From positions 1-46,319 of the forward strand of contig JBJMSU010000030.1 of the NCBI GenBank assembly GCA_045801465.1: a stretch of 46,319 nt of DNA, written 5' to 3'. The notes below the pieces were generated by a model. It made no database searches and had not been told where the DNA came from. It was given only the letters and a program-made list of their open reading frames with translations. Both the position numbers and the translations under genes were made by a program. Shown here one piece after another: positions 25,552 to 33,898 of this stretch. This DNA comes from DATFWC01 sp045801465 (lineage in GTDB: Bacteria > Pseudomonadota > Alphaproteobacteria > Rhizobiales > Xanthobacteraceae). Within the stretch, counting starts at the first letter, position 1; every line of letters starts with the position of its first letter.

Positions 25552-25764
25552 ATGGCGGGCCCTTCGAGGGATCTTCGGTCGTCAAATTTCCAATTCAAAT
25601 TTCTTTCGCTGACGTTCTTGGCATTCTTCATCGCCGTGCCCGTGATCGTCTCGAATGCGTGGCCACGGCGGTCAGGCACGGTAGCCGTTGCGTTGGTTGA
25701 TCCGCTCGGGGCTCCGCTCGCCGCGGGCGGCCCCCGGGCCCCTAAGCTCACCGCATCACGATGA
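25552..25764 (+). CDS. Candidate small membrane protein (70 aa)
   Basis: Frame with one hydrophobic helix, FKFLSLTFLAFFIAVPVIVSNAW, then SGTVAVALVDPLGAP. The helix followed by TVAVxVxP recalls small rhizobial membrane proteins, here perhaps truncated. It overlaps the end of the convergent transpeptidase by 17 bases and lacks a convincing ribosome site, so it could be noise. It is the only thing seen in the 25429-25747 gap, apart from a short GGCCC/GGGCC hairpin at 25501-25517. Confidence 0.25.
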   Translation: MAGPSRDLRSSNFQFKFLSLTFLAFFIAVPVIVSNAWPRRSGTVAVALVDPLGAPLAAGGPRAPKLTASR

Positions 25765-26299
25765 CCTTCGCGCCAACGGGCACCCGACCATAGAGGTCGA
25801 TCACATCGTCGTTGGTCAGCCGAAAGCAGCCCGAGGAGACGGCTTGGCCGATAGTTTCCGGCTCGTTCGAGCCGTGGATGCGGAACAGAGTCGACCCGAG
25901 ATACATGGCGCGCGCGCCGAGCGGATTATCCGGGCCGCCCTCCATGAACCGCGGCAGGTCGGGGTCGCGGCGCAGCATCTGCGGCGGCGGCGTCCAGTCC
26001 GGCCATTCCTTCTTGGCAGAGACCTGTGTCACGCCGGCCCAGGTGAAGCCGACGCGACCGACCCCGATCCCATAGCGTAGCGCCTGCTCGTTGCCGAGAA
26101 CGAGGTAGAGCCGCCGCTCGCTGGTATTGATGATGACGGTTCCGGGCTTCTCACGACCAGTATAGCTGACAGTCGTCCGCGGGACCGGGCTCGTCCCGCT
26201 GAAGAAATTCCAGTTGCGTTCCGGCGCAGCGCAGCCTGCGGCGAAGATCGCCAGCAGGGCGGCGGCTAGAGAAAGACGTGCAAGCGAGCGCAGGTTCAT
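25748..26299 (-). CDS. L,D-transpeptidase lipoprotein (YkuD domain)
   Basis: A 183-residue protein with a lipoprotein signal (MNLRSLARLSLAAALLAIFAAGC, Cys23) and a YkuD catalytic domain: GTVIINTSERRLYLV at its start and the active-site block RIHGSNEPETIGQAVSSGC followed by FRLTNDDV, with the catalytic Cys at 158 and His near 140. It should cross-link peptidoglycan or attach proteins to it in the periplasm. The C-terminal VPVGAKVIV is the usual ending. It is monocistronic; the 26300-26661 stretch upstream contains no supported gene. Confidence 0.92.
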   Translation of the reverse strand: MNLRSLARLSLAAALLAIFAAGCAAPERNWNFFSGTSPVPRTTVSYTGREKPGTVIINTSERRLYLVLGNEQALRYGIGVGRVGFTWAGVTQVSAKKEWPDWTPPPQMLRRDPDLPRFMEGGPDNPLGARAMYLGSTLFRIHGSNEPETIGQAVSSGCFRLTNDDVIDLYGRVPVGAKVIVMR

Positions 26300-26661
26300 C
26301 GTCCCCGGTCGTGCTGGCCGCCCCGCCCTGCATTCGAGAGGAATTCGCCGCGACCGGCAATGGCCAAGCGTGCCGCGGCTGGCCTTTTTGCGCTGGGTGT
26401 TGCGGGAAGGTCACGCCGCAACACTTTCGCAGCCTTGAAAAGGCTTCCGGAACGAAAGCCCGGGATTCAGCGCCAGCTTGCCGAGCTCGGAGCGAGGCCA
26501 ACGAATGACGATTTGACTATGGCGCGACCTGCGAGTGTGCGGGAGTGCGGCTCATCGCGCGTCGAATATGGGTCCCGGATCGGCTCGCTCACGCGAGCCG
26601 TCCGGCATGACGATCGAAACGCATGAAAAACCCAAATGCGATAGCCCTGCTGCAACATGCG
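26300..26661. other. 362-base intergenic stretch
   Basis: No gene is supported between the transpeptidase start and the pssA stop. It must contain the transpeptidase promoter, which I cannot place, and near the pssA end it contains the perfect hairpin listed at 26581-26600. Confidence 0.5.
26581..26600 (-). terminator. Perfect 8-bp hairpin downstream of pssA
   Basis: CGGCTCGC and GCGAGCCG flank a TCAC loop, giving a perfect GC-rich stem 61 bases after the pssA stop. No T-run follows in the pssA direction, so an intrinsic terminator is only possible, not certain. Confidence 0.4.
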
Positions 26662-27570
26662 CTAGTTGAGGCGGGCGGGACGATCGCTGTCCGGCGTCTC
26701 GGCCGGTGGGCGAACGGACGGAGCTTCCGGCTTGCTCGCCTCGTGGGCGTGCGCCGGCGTCGGCTCCGCGGCTTCGCGCGAGGGCGTGGCGGCACGCTGG
26801 TATCCGCGATAGCTGAACCAGCCAAAGGGAAGGCTCATGAGGTAGCACAGCGTGCCGACCGTGAGCACCGGCCACGGGTAGCTGATGAGAAGCGCCACGA
26901 ACAGCACCACCACCACGAAGATCGGCAGCACGGCTTCCGGCGCCACGCGCGTTCCGACCTTCTTTCCCGAGAACACCGGCAGGCGCGAGACCATCAGGAT
27001 CGCAATGACCAGCGTGTAGATCAGCGCCAGCGCCGCCATCAGGCCGGAGAACGGCACGCCGACGAAGTTGATATAGATCGGCAGCAGCACCGTGATGGCG
27101 CCGGCCGGCGCCGGCATGCCGGTGAAGAAATTGGCCGCCCATGCCGGACGATTGGGGTCGTCGATCGCGACATTGAAGCGTGCGAGCCGCAAGCCGGCGC
27201 AGATCGCAAACACCATGGCGGCGATCCACCCGACATTGCCCAGCTCCCGAAGTCCCCAGAAGTAGAGGATCACGCCCGGTGCCACGCCGAAATTGACGAA
27301 GTCGGCGAGGCTGTCGAGCTCGGCGCCGAAGCGCGACTGCCCTTTGATGAGGCGGGCGACGCGGCCGTCGATCCCGTCGAGCACCGCCGCGAACACGATC
27401 GCGGCGAGCGCCCATTCGAGCCGACCCTCGACGGCAAAGCGGATGGCGGTCAACCCGGCGCAGAGCGCCAGCAAGGTGATGACGTTAGGCACCAGCGTGC
27501 GCACCGGAATGGCGCGAAAGCGCCGCCGCCTGTGCTCGCTGCGAGTGGGGTCGAACGGTGGAAACAGCAT
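26662..27570 (-). CDS. pssA: CDP-diacylglycerol-serine O-phosphatidyltransferase (PssA)
   Basis: A 302-residue integral membrane phosphatidyltransferase making phosphatidylserine from CDP-diacylglycerol and serine. The CDP-alcohol phosphatidyltransferase motif D-G-x2-A-R-x8-G-x3-D-x3-D is present as DGIDGRVARLIKGQSRFGAE followed by LDSLAD, about residues 65-88. About eight hydrophobic segments follow, e.g. WIAAMVFAICAGLRLARF and PIFVVVVLFVALLISYPW. The polar C-terminal 50 residues (Pro/Ala/Glu) are an extension. It lies 123 bases downstream of psd on the same strand, giving the two steps to phosphatidylethanolamine together. The ribosome site is weak. Confidence 0.94.
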   Translation of the reverse strand: MLFPPFDPTRSEHRRRRFRAIPVRTLVPNVITLLALCAGLTAIRFAVEGRLEWALAAIVFAAVLDGIDGRVARLIKGQSRFGAELDSLADFVNFGVAPGVILYFWGLRELGNVGWIAAMVFAICAGLRLARFNVAIDDPNRPAWAANFFTGMPAPAGAITVLLPIYINFVGVPFSGLMAALALIYTLVIAILMVSRLPVFSGKKVGTRVAPEAVLPIFVVVVLFVALLISYPWPVLTVGTLCYLMSLPFGWFSYRGYQRAATPSREAAEPTPAHAHEASKPEAPSVRPPAETPDSDRPARLN

Positions 27571-27693
27571 AGAATCAAATATAGTGGGGAACGTCTCAAC
27601 TTGCCATCGCCTGGTGCTTCGGCCATTTGGACTTCATTAACAGGCCACACGTTCATCCCGCCAAAAGGCCCGGAGCCCCTTAGAATAGCCGCA

Positions 27694-28398
27694 TCAACTC
27701 ACGCGGAATGCGCGTCCGGCATCGGTGGCGCGCAGATCGGCCATCACCGTCTCGCCGGCGATCGCGGTCTGTCCCTCGGCGACAAGGGGCTTGATGCCCT
27801 CCGGCAAATAGACGTCGACGCGCGAGCCGAACCGGATCATGCCGATCCGCTCGCCGGCGCTGATCGTGTCGCCCTGGCGCACGAAGGGAACGATGCGCCG
27901 CGCGATCAGCCCGGCGATTTGCACGACGCCGATTCGCGCCCCGCTGCTGGCGATCACGAGCGAATTGCGCTCGTTGTCCTCGCTGGCCTTGTCGAGATCG
28001 GCGTTGATGAACTTGCCGGGCGTGTACACCATGCGCTCGATGCGCCCGCTCGCCGGGCTGCGATTCACGTGACAGTCGAACACGCTCATGAAGATCGAGA
28101 CGCGCGGCAGGGGAACTTCGCCGAGATGCGACGCCAGTTCCTTGGGCGGAACGGCGTGCGTGACCAGGGAGATTCTGCCGTCGGCCGGAGCCACCACGAC
28201 GCGTTCGCCGATCGGCGTCACCCGCGGCGGATCGCGGAAGAAGAAGGCGCACCACGCGGTGGCCAAGGTGCCGAGCCACCCGAGCGGCGACCAGATGAAG
28301 AACAGGACAAGGCTCACCAGCGCGAAGCCACCGATGAACGGGTAGCCCTCGCGATTGATGGGCACGAACTGCGAGCGGATGGAGGCGACAACGGACAT
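27694..28398 (-). CDS. psd: Phosphatidylserine decarboxylase (short alphaproteobacterial type)
   Basis: A 234-residue pyruvoyl-dependent decarboxylase proenzyme. The self-cleavage site is the Gly-Ser of IRFGSRVDVYLPEG near residue 190, and other blocks are VVVAPADGRIS, VSIFMSVFDCHVNRSP and ERNSLVIAS. An N-terminal membrane stretch, GGFALVSLVLFFIW, anchors it to the inner membrane. It converts phosphatidylserine to phosphatidylethanolamine, the next step after PssA. I chose ATG 28398, two bases after the ABC transporter stop with GGAG upstream, not the longer frame that overlaps that gene. Confidence 0.94.
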   Translation of the reverse strand: MSVVASIRSQFVPINREGYPFIGGFALVSLVLFFIWSPLGWLGTLATAWCAFFFRDPPRVTPIGERVVVAPADGRISLVTHAVPPKELASHLGEVPLPRVSIFMSVFDCHVNRSPASGRIERMVYTPGKFINADLDKASEDNERNSLVIASSGARIGVVQIAGLIARRIVPFVRQGDTISAGERIGMIRFGSRVDVYLPEGIKPLVAEGQTAIAGETVMADLRATDAGRAFRVS

Positions 28399-28400
28399 GG

Positions 28401-30350
28401 TCACTCCGCCGCGTCGGCCGGCGCGAGCTCCTCTGCCACCACCGGAGGATTTCGGTTCGGCGCCCTGTCGTCCTCGCCAACGCGGGCGAGCTTCTCGCGC
28501 GCTTCCTCGGCCTCGCGCTGCCGGTTCCACATGCTGGCGTAGAGGCCGCCGGCGGCGAGAAGCTGCCGGTGCGTGCCGCGCTCGGCAATCACGCCCTTGT
28601 CGAGCACGATGATCTCGTCGGCCCCGACCACGGTGGAGAGACGGTGCGCAATCACCAGCGTGGTGCGGTTGCGCGACACCCGCTCGAGCGCGTCCTGGAT
28701 TTCCTTCTCGGTATGGCTGTCGAGCGCCGACGTCGCCTCGTCGAGAACGAGGATCGGTGGGCCCTTGAGGATGGTGCGGGCAATGGCGACGCGCTGTTTT
28801 TCGCCGCCCGAGAGCTTGAGCCCGCGTTCTCCCACCTCGGTCTCGTAGCCGAGTGGCGCCAGACGAATGAAACCGTCGATCTGGGCGAGCCGGGCCGCTT
28901 CTTCGACCTGCTCATTGGTCGCCTCCCAGCGGCCGTAGCGGATGTTGTAGCGGATCGTGTCGTTGAACAGCACCGTATCCTGGGGAACCATGCCGATCTG
29001 CGCGCGCAGCGAGCTTTGCGTCACGTCGCGGATATCCTGGCCGTCGACGAGAATGCGCCCGCCGGTCACGTCGTAGAAGCGGAACAGGAGGCGCGAGATG
29101 GTCGACTTTCCGGCACCCGACGGCCCGACGATCGCGACCGTCCTGCCGGCCGGCACGTCGAAGGTCAGGCCTTTCAGGATCTGCCGCTCGGGCTCGTAGG
29201 CGAACGCCACCTCATCGAAGCGGATCGCGCCCTGCGTCACCTCCAGCGGGTTGGCTCCCGGACGGTCCTCGATCTCCGGTTCGCGTGCCAGAATGGAGAA
29301 CATGGTCTCGATGTCGGTGACCGCCTGCTTGATCTCGCGGTAGACCATGCCCATGAAATTCAGGGGCTGATAGAGCTGGATCATCATGACGTTGATCATC
29401 ACGAAATCGCCGACCGTGTTGGTGCCGGCGCGGACGCCATGGGCACACATCACCATGGCGGCACCCAATCCCGCCGTGAAGATCACCGCCTGGCCGGCAT
29501 TGAGGACGGCCAGCGACGTATAGGCCTTCACGCTCGCTTGCTCGTAGCGCTCCATCGAGCGGTCGTAGCGCGCCGCCTCGCGTGCCTCGGCGTTGAAATA
29601 TTTGACCGTCTCGTAGTTGAGGAGCGAGTCGATCGCCTTGGTATTGGCGTCGGTGTCGCTGTCGTTCATCTTGCGGCGGATGCCGATGCGCCATTCGGTG
29701 GCCTGGTAGGTATACCCCATATAAAAAGCGACCATCACGAGGGTGACGGCCACATAGCGCCAGTCGAACTGGTAGAGCAGGACAGCGACGATCAAGGCGA
29801 GCTCGATGATCGTAGGGGCGAGCTGCAGGATCACCATGCGCACGATGGTCTCGATGCCGTTGCGGCCGCGCTCCAGCACGCGGGTCAAGCCGCCGGTCTT
29901 GCGCTCGAGATGAAAGCGCAGCGAGAGCCGATGCATGTGCTCGAAGGTGAGATAAGCCAGGCGGCGCACCGCGTGCATCGCCACCTTGGCGAAAACTCCG
30001 TCGCGCAGTTGCGTCACCACCGCCATCAGGATTCGCATCAGCGCATAGGCGATGGTCATCGCGATGGGCCCGGCGATCGCCCAAACGAGCCAGTCCGCGG
30101 CCGCCACCGGCGCGGTCCCCTGCCCGGTCAATGCATCGGTCGCCCATTTGAAAGTGAAGGGAACCGCGATCGTGGCCAGCTTGGCGACGACGAGCAGCAG
30201 CATCGCCGCGATGACGCGCAGCTTCAGGTCCGTCCGGTCCGCCGGCCAGATGAAAGGCCAGAGATGGACGAGGGTCGTGAACAGCGAAGCACGGTCGGGT
30301 GAGATCGCCGGCTTTTGCGCGCTAAGCGGCTGGGTCGCGGTCTTGGTCAT
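28401..30350 (-). CDS. Atm1-type ABC exporter (fused permease and ATPase)
   Basis: A 649-residue half-transporter: six-helix membrane domain (about 30-330) and an ATPase domain with Walker A GPSGAGKST, signature LSGGEKQRVAIAR and Walker B ILVLDEATSALD. The loop ETVKYFNAEAREAARYD is characteristic of the ATM1/HMT1 group, which exports glutathione-linked sulfur species or metal conjugates from the cytoplasm. ATG 30350 has GGAG upstream. It is separated by two bases from psd, so probably cotranscribed with the phospholipid genes, although no functional link is known. It is divergent from the LOG gene. Confidence 0.94.
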   Translation of the reverse strand: MTKTATQPLSAQKPAISPDRASLFTTLVHLWPFIWPADRTDLKLRVIAAMLLLVVAKLATIAVPFTFKWATDALTGQGTAPVAAADWLVWAIAGPIAMTIAYALMRILMAVVTQLRDGVFAKVAMHAVRRLAYLTFEHMHRLSLRFHLERKTGGLTRVLERGRNGIETIVRMVILQLAPTIIELALIVAVLLYQFDWRYVAVTLVMVAFYMGYTYQATEWRIGIRRKMNDSDTDANTKAIDSLLNYETVKYFNAEAREAARYDRSMERYEQASVKAYTSLAVLNAGQAVIFTAGLGAAMVMCAHGVRAGTNTVGDFVMINVMMIQLYQPLNFMGMVYREIKQAVTDIETMFSILAREPEIEDRPGANPLEVTQGAIRFDEVAFAYEPERQILKGLTFDVPAGRTVAIVGPSGAGKSTISRLLFRFYDVTGGRILVDGQDIRDVTQSSLRAQIGMVPQDTVLFNDTIRYNIRYGRWEATNEQVEEAARLAQIDGFIRLAPLGYETEVGERGLKLSGGEKQRVAIARTILKGPPILVLDEATSALDSHTEKEIQDALERVSRNRTTLVIAHRLSTVVGADEIIVLDKGVIAERGTHRQLLAAGGLYASMWNRQREAEEAREKLARVGEDDRAPNRNPPVVAEELAPADAAE

Positions 30351-30511
30351 GAATCTCCGGGCGGGCAATGATCGGTGGTGAGGGTTACCACGAGAACATC
30401 CCTCATATAGGGCTTCGGCGTCACCGAGACATCCGGAAACGCTGCAGAATCGACGATTTGCGCCATTTGCGCGGCTTGACGGGGCCGCACGGCGATTGCC
30501 ACATCCCGGTT

Positions 30512-31117
30512 ATGAGCGTGATTCGCACCATCTGTGTCTATTGCGGGTCGGGCCCCGGAGCCCACCCGGCTTTCATCGCGGCCGCGCGCGACCTTGGCCG
30601 AATCCTCGCCGAGAATCGCGTGCGGCTCGTCTATGGCGGCGGTTCGCTCGGGCTCATGGGCGCGCTCGCGACCGCCGTGCTCGATCATGGCGGCGAGGTG
30701 ACCGGAGTGATCCCGGAATTCCTCACTGCGCGTGAGAAGAAGCTCACCCGCGCCCAGGAGTTGATCGTCACGCGCAATATGCACGAGCGCAAGCAGATCA
30801 TGTTCGAGCGGGCGGACGCCTTCGTGGCGCTGCCGGGTGGGATCGGCACGCTGGAGGAGACGATCGAGCAAATGACCTGGGCCCAGCTCGGCCGCCACAA
30901 GAAACCGATCGTGCTCGCGAACATCGAGGCCTTTTGGGACCCCCTGTGCGCGCTCCTCGATCATATGAAGGAGCTCGCATTCATCCGGCCGGGCCTCCCG
31001 GTCGAGCCGATCGTGGTTGGGCGGGTGGAGGACATCCTGCCGCGCGTGCGCGCAGCAGTCGCACGGTTGGGTGAGGCCGAGATCGTAGAGGCCGCGCCGA
31101 CGATCCAGCGGATGTAG
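30512..31117 (+). CDS. LOG-family protein (cytokinin riboside 5'-monophosphate phosphoribohydrolase type)
   Basis: A 201-residue Rossmann-like protein with the two LOG motifs: GGGSLGLMG (about residue 49) and PGGIGTLEE (about 107). The start ICVYCGSGPGAHPAF is typical. Family members hydrolyse nucleoside 5'-monophosphates to base and ribose 5-phosphate, releasing active cytokinins in plants and some bacteria; in most bacteria the role is housekeeping and unknown. ATG 30512 starts the conserved sequence. The 48 codons open upstream are not conserved-looking. It is convergent with the VOC gene, three bases apart. Confidence 0.93.
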   Translation: MSVIRTICVYCGSGPGAHPAFIAAARDLGRILAENRVRLVYGGGSLGLMGALATAVLDHGGEVTGVIPEFLTAREKKLTRAQELIVTRNMHERKQIMFERADAFVALPGGIGTLEETIEQMTWAQLGRHKKPIVLANIEAFWDPLCALLDHMKELAFIRPGLPVEPIVVGRVEDILPRVRAAVARLGEAEIVEAAPTIQRM

Positions 31118-31120
31118 AGA

Positions 31121-31504
31121 TCAGCGCGCAGCATCAAGGAACGTCACCGCTTCGATGCGGTTGCCGTCGGGGTCGCGGACGAACGCCGCGTAATAGCCGT
31201 CCGAGTCTCCGGGCCTTAAGCCCGGCGGGCCGTCGCAGGCGCCGCCGGCGGCGAGCGCCGCCCGGTGGAAGGCGTCCACCGCTTCGGCGCCGCGGGCGCG
31301 CAACGCGAGATGAACGCCGCCATCACCGTCAGGCCTAGCCATCGCGGGGCGATGGTTGAGCCAGACCTCGGCATAGGTCTTGCCGAATCCGATCGTGAGC
31401 GGCCGAACCACGAGCTTTTTGTAGCCGAGCGTCGCCAGCACCTGCTCGTAGAAGGCGGCGCTGGCGGCAAGATCGCGCACCGCAATCGAGGCATGGTCGA
31501 TCAT
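31121..31504 (-). CDS. VOC-superfamily (glyoxalase-like) protein
   Basis: A 127-residue vicinal-oxygen-chelate protein: IDHASIAVRDLAASAAFYEQVLATLGY at the N-terminus, VHLALRARGAEAVDAFH in the middle and FVRDPDGNRIEAVTF at the C-terminus, a paired beta-alpha-beta-beta-beta pattern. Metal ligands could be His4 and the Glu of RIEAV. Members include glyoxalases, dioxygenases and resistance proteins; nothing here decides between them. It stands alone, with a palindromic repeat upstream. Confidence 0.9.
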   Translation of the reverse strand: MIDHASIAVRDLAASAAFYEQVLATLGYKKLVVRPLTIGFGKTYAEVWLNHRPAMARPDGDGGVHLALRARGAEAVDAFHRAALAAGGACDGPPGLRPGDSDGYYAAFVRDPDGNRIEAVTFLDAAR

Positions 31505-31540
31505 GTCAGCTCACGCAGGTGCGCCGGCCTCGACGGTTTT

Positions 31541-31668
31541 GTAGGGTGGGCAAATTCGCCCCGTGCAGCGCTGCTTGGTGGGCGAGCCGCCAAAAGCGGC
31601 GAGGGACGGCGCGACCGCGAATTTGTCCACCATACAACGCGGAGATCGCACGCCTTTGCCCACCCTAC
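31541..31668. repeat. GTAGGGTGGGC palindromic repeat
   Basis: GTAGGGTGGGCAAATTCG (from 31541) is answered by TTTGCCCACCCTAC (31655-31668), with inner partners GGCAAATTCG and CGAATTTGTCC and a hairpin GGGCGAGCCGC-N5-GCGGCGAGGG at 31580-31605. It lies between the divergently placed VOC start and the cimA stop. It resembles a dispersed intergenic repeat known in many proteobacteria; a related copy lies at 40246-40400. Confidence 0.75.
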
Positions 31669-31686
31669 GCACTGCACGTTCATGAC

Positions 31687-33288
31687 TCACGCCGGGGCGC
31701 CGGCCTTGACCAATTTGTAGACGATCGAATCCATCAGCGCCTGGAACGACGCGTCGATGATGTTCGGCGATACGCCCACCGTGGTCCAGTGCTCGCCGTT
31801 CTCGTCCTCGCTCTCGATCAGCACGCGCGTTACGGCCTCGGTGCCGGTATTGAGGATCCGCACGCGATAATCCGTGAGCTTGAGGCGGTCGATGTACTTT
31901 TGATACTTGCCGAGGTCCTTGCGCAGCGCGAGATCGAGCGCGTTGACGGGACCATTGCCCTCCGCCGCCGAGATCAGGTCGTCGTTGCCCACCCTCACCT
32001 TGACCACCGCCAAGGTCACGGTGATGCGCTCGCCCTTGGCGTTGATCCGATGCTCGACATGCACGTCGAATTTTCCCACGTCGAAGAAGTTCGGCACCTT
32101 GCCGAGGGCACGCCGCGCCAGGAGCTCGAAGGAGGCGTCCGCCGCCTCGTAGGCATAGCCGGCGGTCTGGCGCTCCTTGATCACGTCGAGCAGGCGCGGC
32201 ACGCGCGGGTCGTCCTTGTCCACGGCAATGCCGATGCGGTCGAGCTCGAAGAGCACGTTGGCGCGGCCCCCCTGCTCGGAAACGAGCACCTGACGCCGAT
32301 TGCCGATCGCCGCGGGCGGAACGTGCTCGTAGGTCGCCGGCTCCTTGAGAATGGCGGAGGCATGAATGCCCGCTTTGGTGACGAACGCGCTCTCACCCAC
32401 ATACGGCGCGTGGCGGTTAGGCGCGCGATTGAGCATCTCGTCGAGCGTGCGTGACACCTGGGCGAGGCTCTTGAGCTTCTCGTCCGACACGCCGATCTCG
32501 AACTCGGCGAACTCCGGCTTGAGCTTCAGGGTCGGAATGATGGAGATCAGATTGGCGTTGCCGCAGCGCTCGCCCAGGCCGTTGAGGGTTCCCTGAATCT
32601 GGCGCGCGCCGGCGCGCACCGCGGCGAGCGAGTTCGCGACCGCCTGTTCGGTGTCGTTGTGGGCGTGGATCGCCACGTGGTCGCCGGGAATATGCTTGAC
32701 CACCTCGCGGACGATCGCCTCGACCTCGTGCGGCAGCGTGCCGCCGTTGGTGTCGCACAAGACCACCCAGCGCGCGCCTTCCTCGTAGGCCGCCTGGGCG
32801 CAGGCGAGCGCATAGCTGGGATTGGCCTTGTAGCCGTCGAAGAAGTGCTCGCAGTCGAGCAGCACCTCGCGCCCCTTGGCCTTGGCGGCGCGGACGCTGT
32901 CGCGGATCGAGGCCAGGTTCTCCTCGAGCGTGGTCTCCAGCGCGACATGCACATGGTAGTCCCACGACTTGGCGACAAAGCAGATCGCGTCGGCGCGTGC
33001 CTCGAGCAGCGCGGCGAGACCGGGATCGTTCGAGGTCGAGCGGCCGGGGCGCCGCGTCATGCCGAATGCCGTGAACGTCGTGTCGAGCTTGCGGTCGGCG
33101 GCAAACAGCTCGCTGTCGATCGGGTTCGCGCCCGGATAGCCGCCCTCGACGTAGTCGATGCCGAGCTCGGCCAGCATGCCGGCGATGGCCAGCTTGTCGT
33201 GCAGCGTGAAATCGACGCCGTTGGTCTGCGCGCCATCGCGCAGCGTCGTGTCGAACAGGTAGAGGCGTTCGCGAATCACGGTTCTCAC
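31687..33288 (-). CDS. cimA: (R)-citramalate synthase CimA
   Basis: A 533-residue member of the isopropylmalate/homocitrate synthase family, citramalate synthase branch (pyruvate plus acetyl-CoA to citramalate, an isoleucine route). The TIM barrel starts YLFDTTLRDGAQTNGVDF, with the metal-binding HAHND motif and GTLNGLGERCGNANL. A LeuA-type regulatory domain forms the C-terminal third (VRVGNDDLISAAEGNGPVNA). The start is a GTG at 33288 overlapping the stop of the 37-aa gene as GTGA; a second GTG at 33279 is possible. It is last in a four-gene overlapping chain. Confidence 0.94.
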   Translation of the reverse strand: MRTVIRERLYLFDTTLRDGAQTNGVDFTLHDKLAIAGMLAELGIDYVEGGYPGANPIDSELFAADRKLDTTFTAFGMTRRPGRSTSNDPGLAALLEARADAICFVAKSWDYHVHVALETTLEENLASIRDSVRAAKAKGREVLLDCEHFFDGYKANPSYALACAQAAYEEGARWVVLCDTNGGTLPHEVEAIVREVVKHIPGDHVAIHAHNDTEQAVANSLAAVRAGARQIQGTLNGLGERCGNANLISIIPTLKLKPEFAEFEIGVSDEKLKSLAQVSRTLDEMLNRAPNRHAPYVGESAFVTKAGIHASAILKEPATYEHVPPAAIGNRRQVLVSEQGGRANVLFELDRIGIAVDKDDPRVPRLLDVIKERQTAGYAYEAADASFELLARRALGKVPNFFDVGKFDVHVEHRINAKGERITVTLAVVKVRVGNDDLISAAEGNGPVNALDLALRKDLGKYQKYIDRLKLTDYRVRILNTGTEAVTRVLIESEDENGEHWTTVGVSPNIIDASFQALMDSIVYKLVKAGAPA

Positions 33289-33398
33289 CAGACGCCAAAA
33301 TAATGTAACGCCAGGGCGACCGCGATGGCGATCAGCACGAGCTTGATGGCAATATAGTACAGCCAGTGGCGCGGAAACGGCGTTTCCGGGGGCTTCAT
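33285..33398 (-). CDS. 37-aa single-helix membrane protein
   Basis: A 37-codon gene: MKPPETPFPRHWLYY, then one helix IAIKLVLIAIAVALALHYF and a short end GVW. The ATG at 33398 overlaps the upstream acetyltransferase stop (ATGA) and has AGGGAG six bases before it; its TGA overlaps the cimA GTG (GTGA). Tight fitting between two coding regions and a good ribosome site make it very likely real. No function is recognised. The charged start before the helix suggests the N-terminus is in the cytoplasm. Confidence 0.8.
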   Translation of the reverse strand: MKPPETPFPRHWLYYIAIKLVLIAIAVALALHYFGVW

Positions 33399-33898
33399 GG
33401 GCCGCTCCCTTTGGTCAACGCCTTTTCCATGGTGGTGCTGGCGAGCCATTCGCCACGGCAGGAGACCGTGTTGCGACGCTGGGGGACATAGCCGCGCCGC
33501 CCAAAGAAGTCGCGCGCGCTATCACTGGCCTCGACGCTCAGCCGGGGCGTGCCGCGCCCGGCCGCGATCTTTTCCACGGCGTCGCACAGCATGGTGCCGA
33601 CCCCCTGCCCGGCCACCGCCGGATGCACATAAAGCATGTCGAGGTGCTCGGGGCCTTCGAGCGAAACAAAGCCGACCGGCGAACCCTCCAGGGTTGCGAT
33701 CAGGGTGAGGCGATCGGCGAGGCGCGCGCCGAAGGCCTCCTCGTCTTGGGCGATCGCGGCCCACGCCTGCTGCTGCGCTTCGCTGTAGTCGTCCGCGGTG
33801 AGCTCCTCGACGCTGGCGCGAAAGATCTCGGCCAGCAGCGGCGCATCGGCGGGCAGGAACGGCCGCAACGCCAGGCTCGGATGTGCCCGCGCCATCAT
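33395..33898 (-). CDS. GNAT-family N-acetyltransferase
   Basis: A 167-residue GNAT: LALRPFLPADAPLLAEIFRASV at the start, strand LDMLYVHPAVAGQGVG with the acetyl-CoA loop GQGVGTML, and the C-terminal SVEASDSARDFFGRRGYVPQ. The order is typical of small-molecule or amino-acid acetyltransferases. The ATG at 33898 overlaps the cysS stop (ATGA); the longer frame lies inside cysS and is not used. Overlap on both sides shows translational coupling with cysS and the 37-aa gene. Substrate unknown. Confidence 0.92.
   Translation of the reverse strand: MMARAHPSLALRPFLPADAPLLAEIFRASVEELTADDYSEAQQQAWAAIAQDEEAFGARLADRLTLIATLEGSPVGFVSLEGPEHLDMLYVHPAVAGQGVGTMLCDAVEKIAAGRGTPRLSVEASDSARDFFGRRGYVPQRRNTVSCRGEWLASTTMEKALTKGSGP

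Noticed and set aside
26623..28542. A 639-codon open frame on the plus strand
   Set aside because: Antisense shadow of pssA and psd; His/Arg/Asp-rich with no domain pattern.
28569..30302. A 577-codon open frame on the plus strand
   Set aside because: Antisense shadow of the Atm1-type exporter, whose motifs are complete on the other strand.
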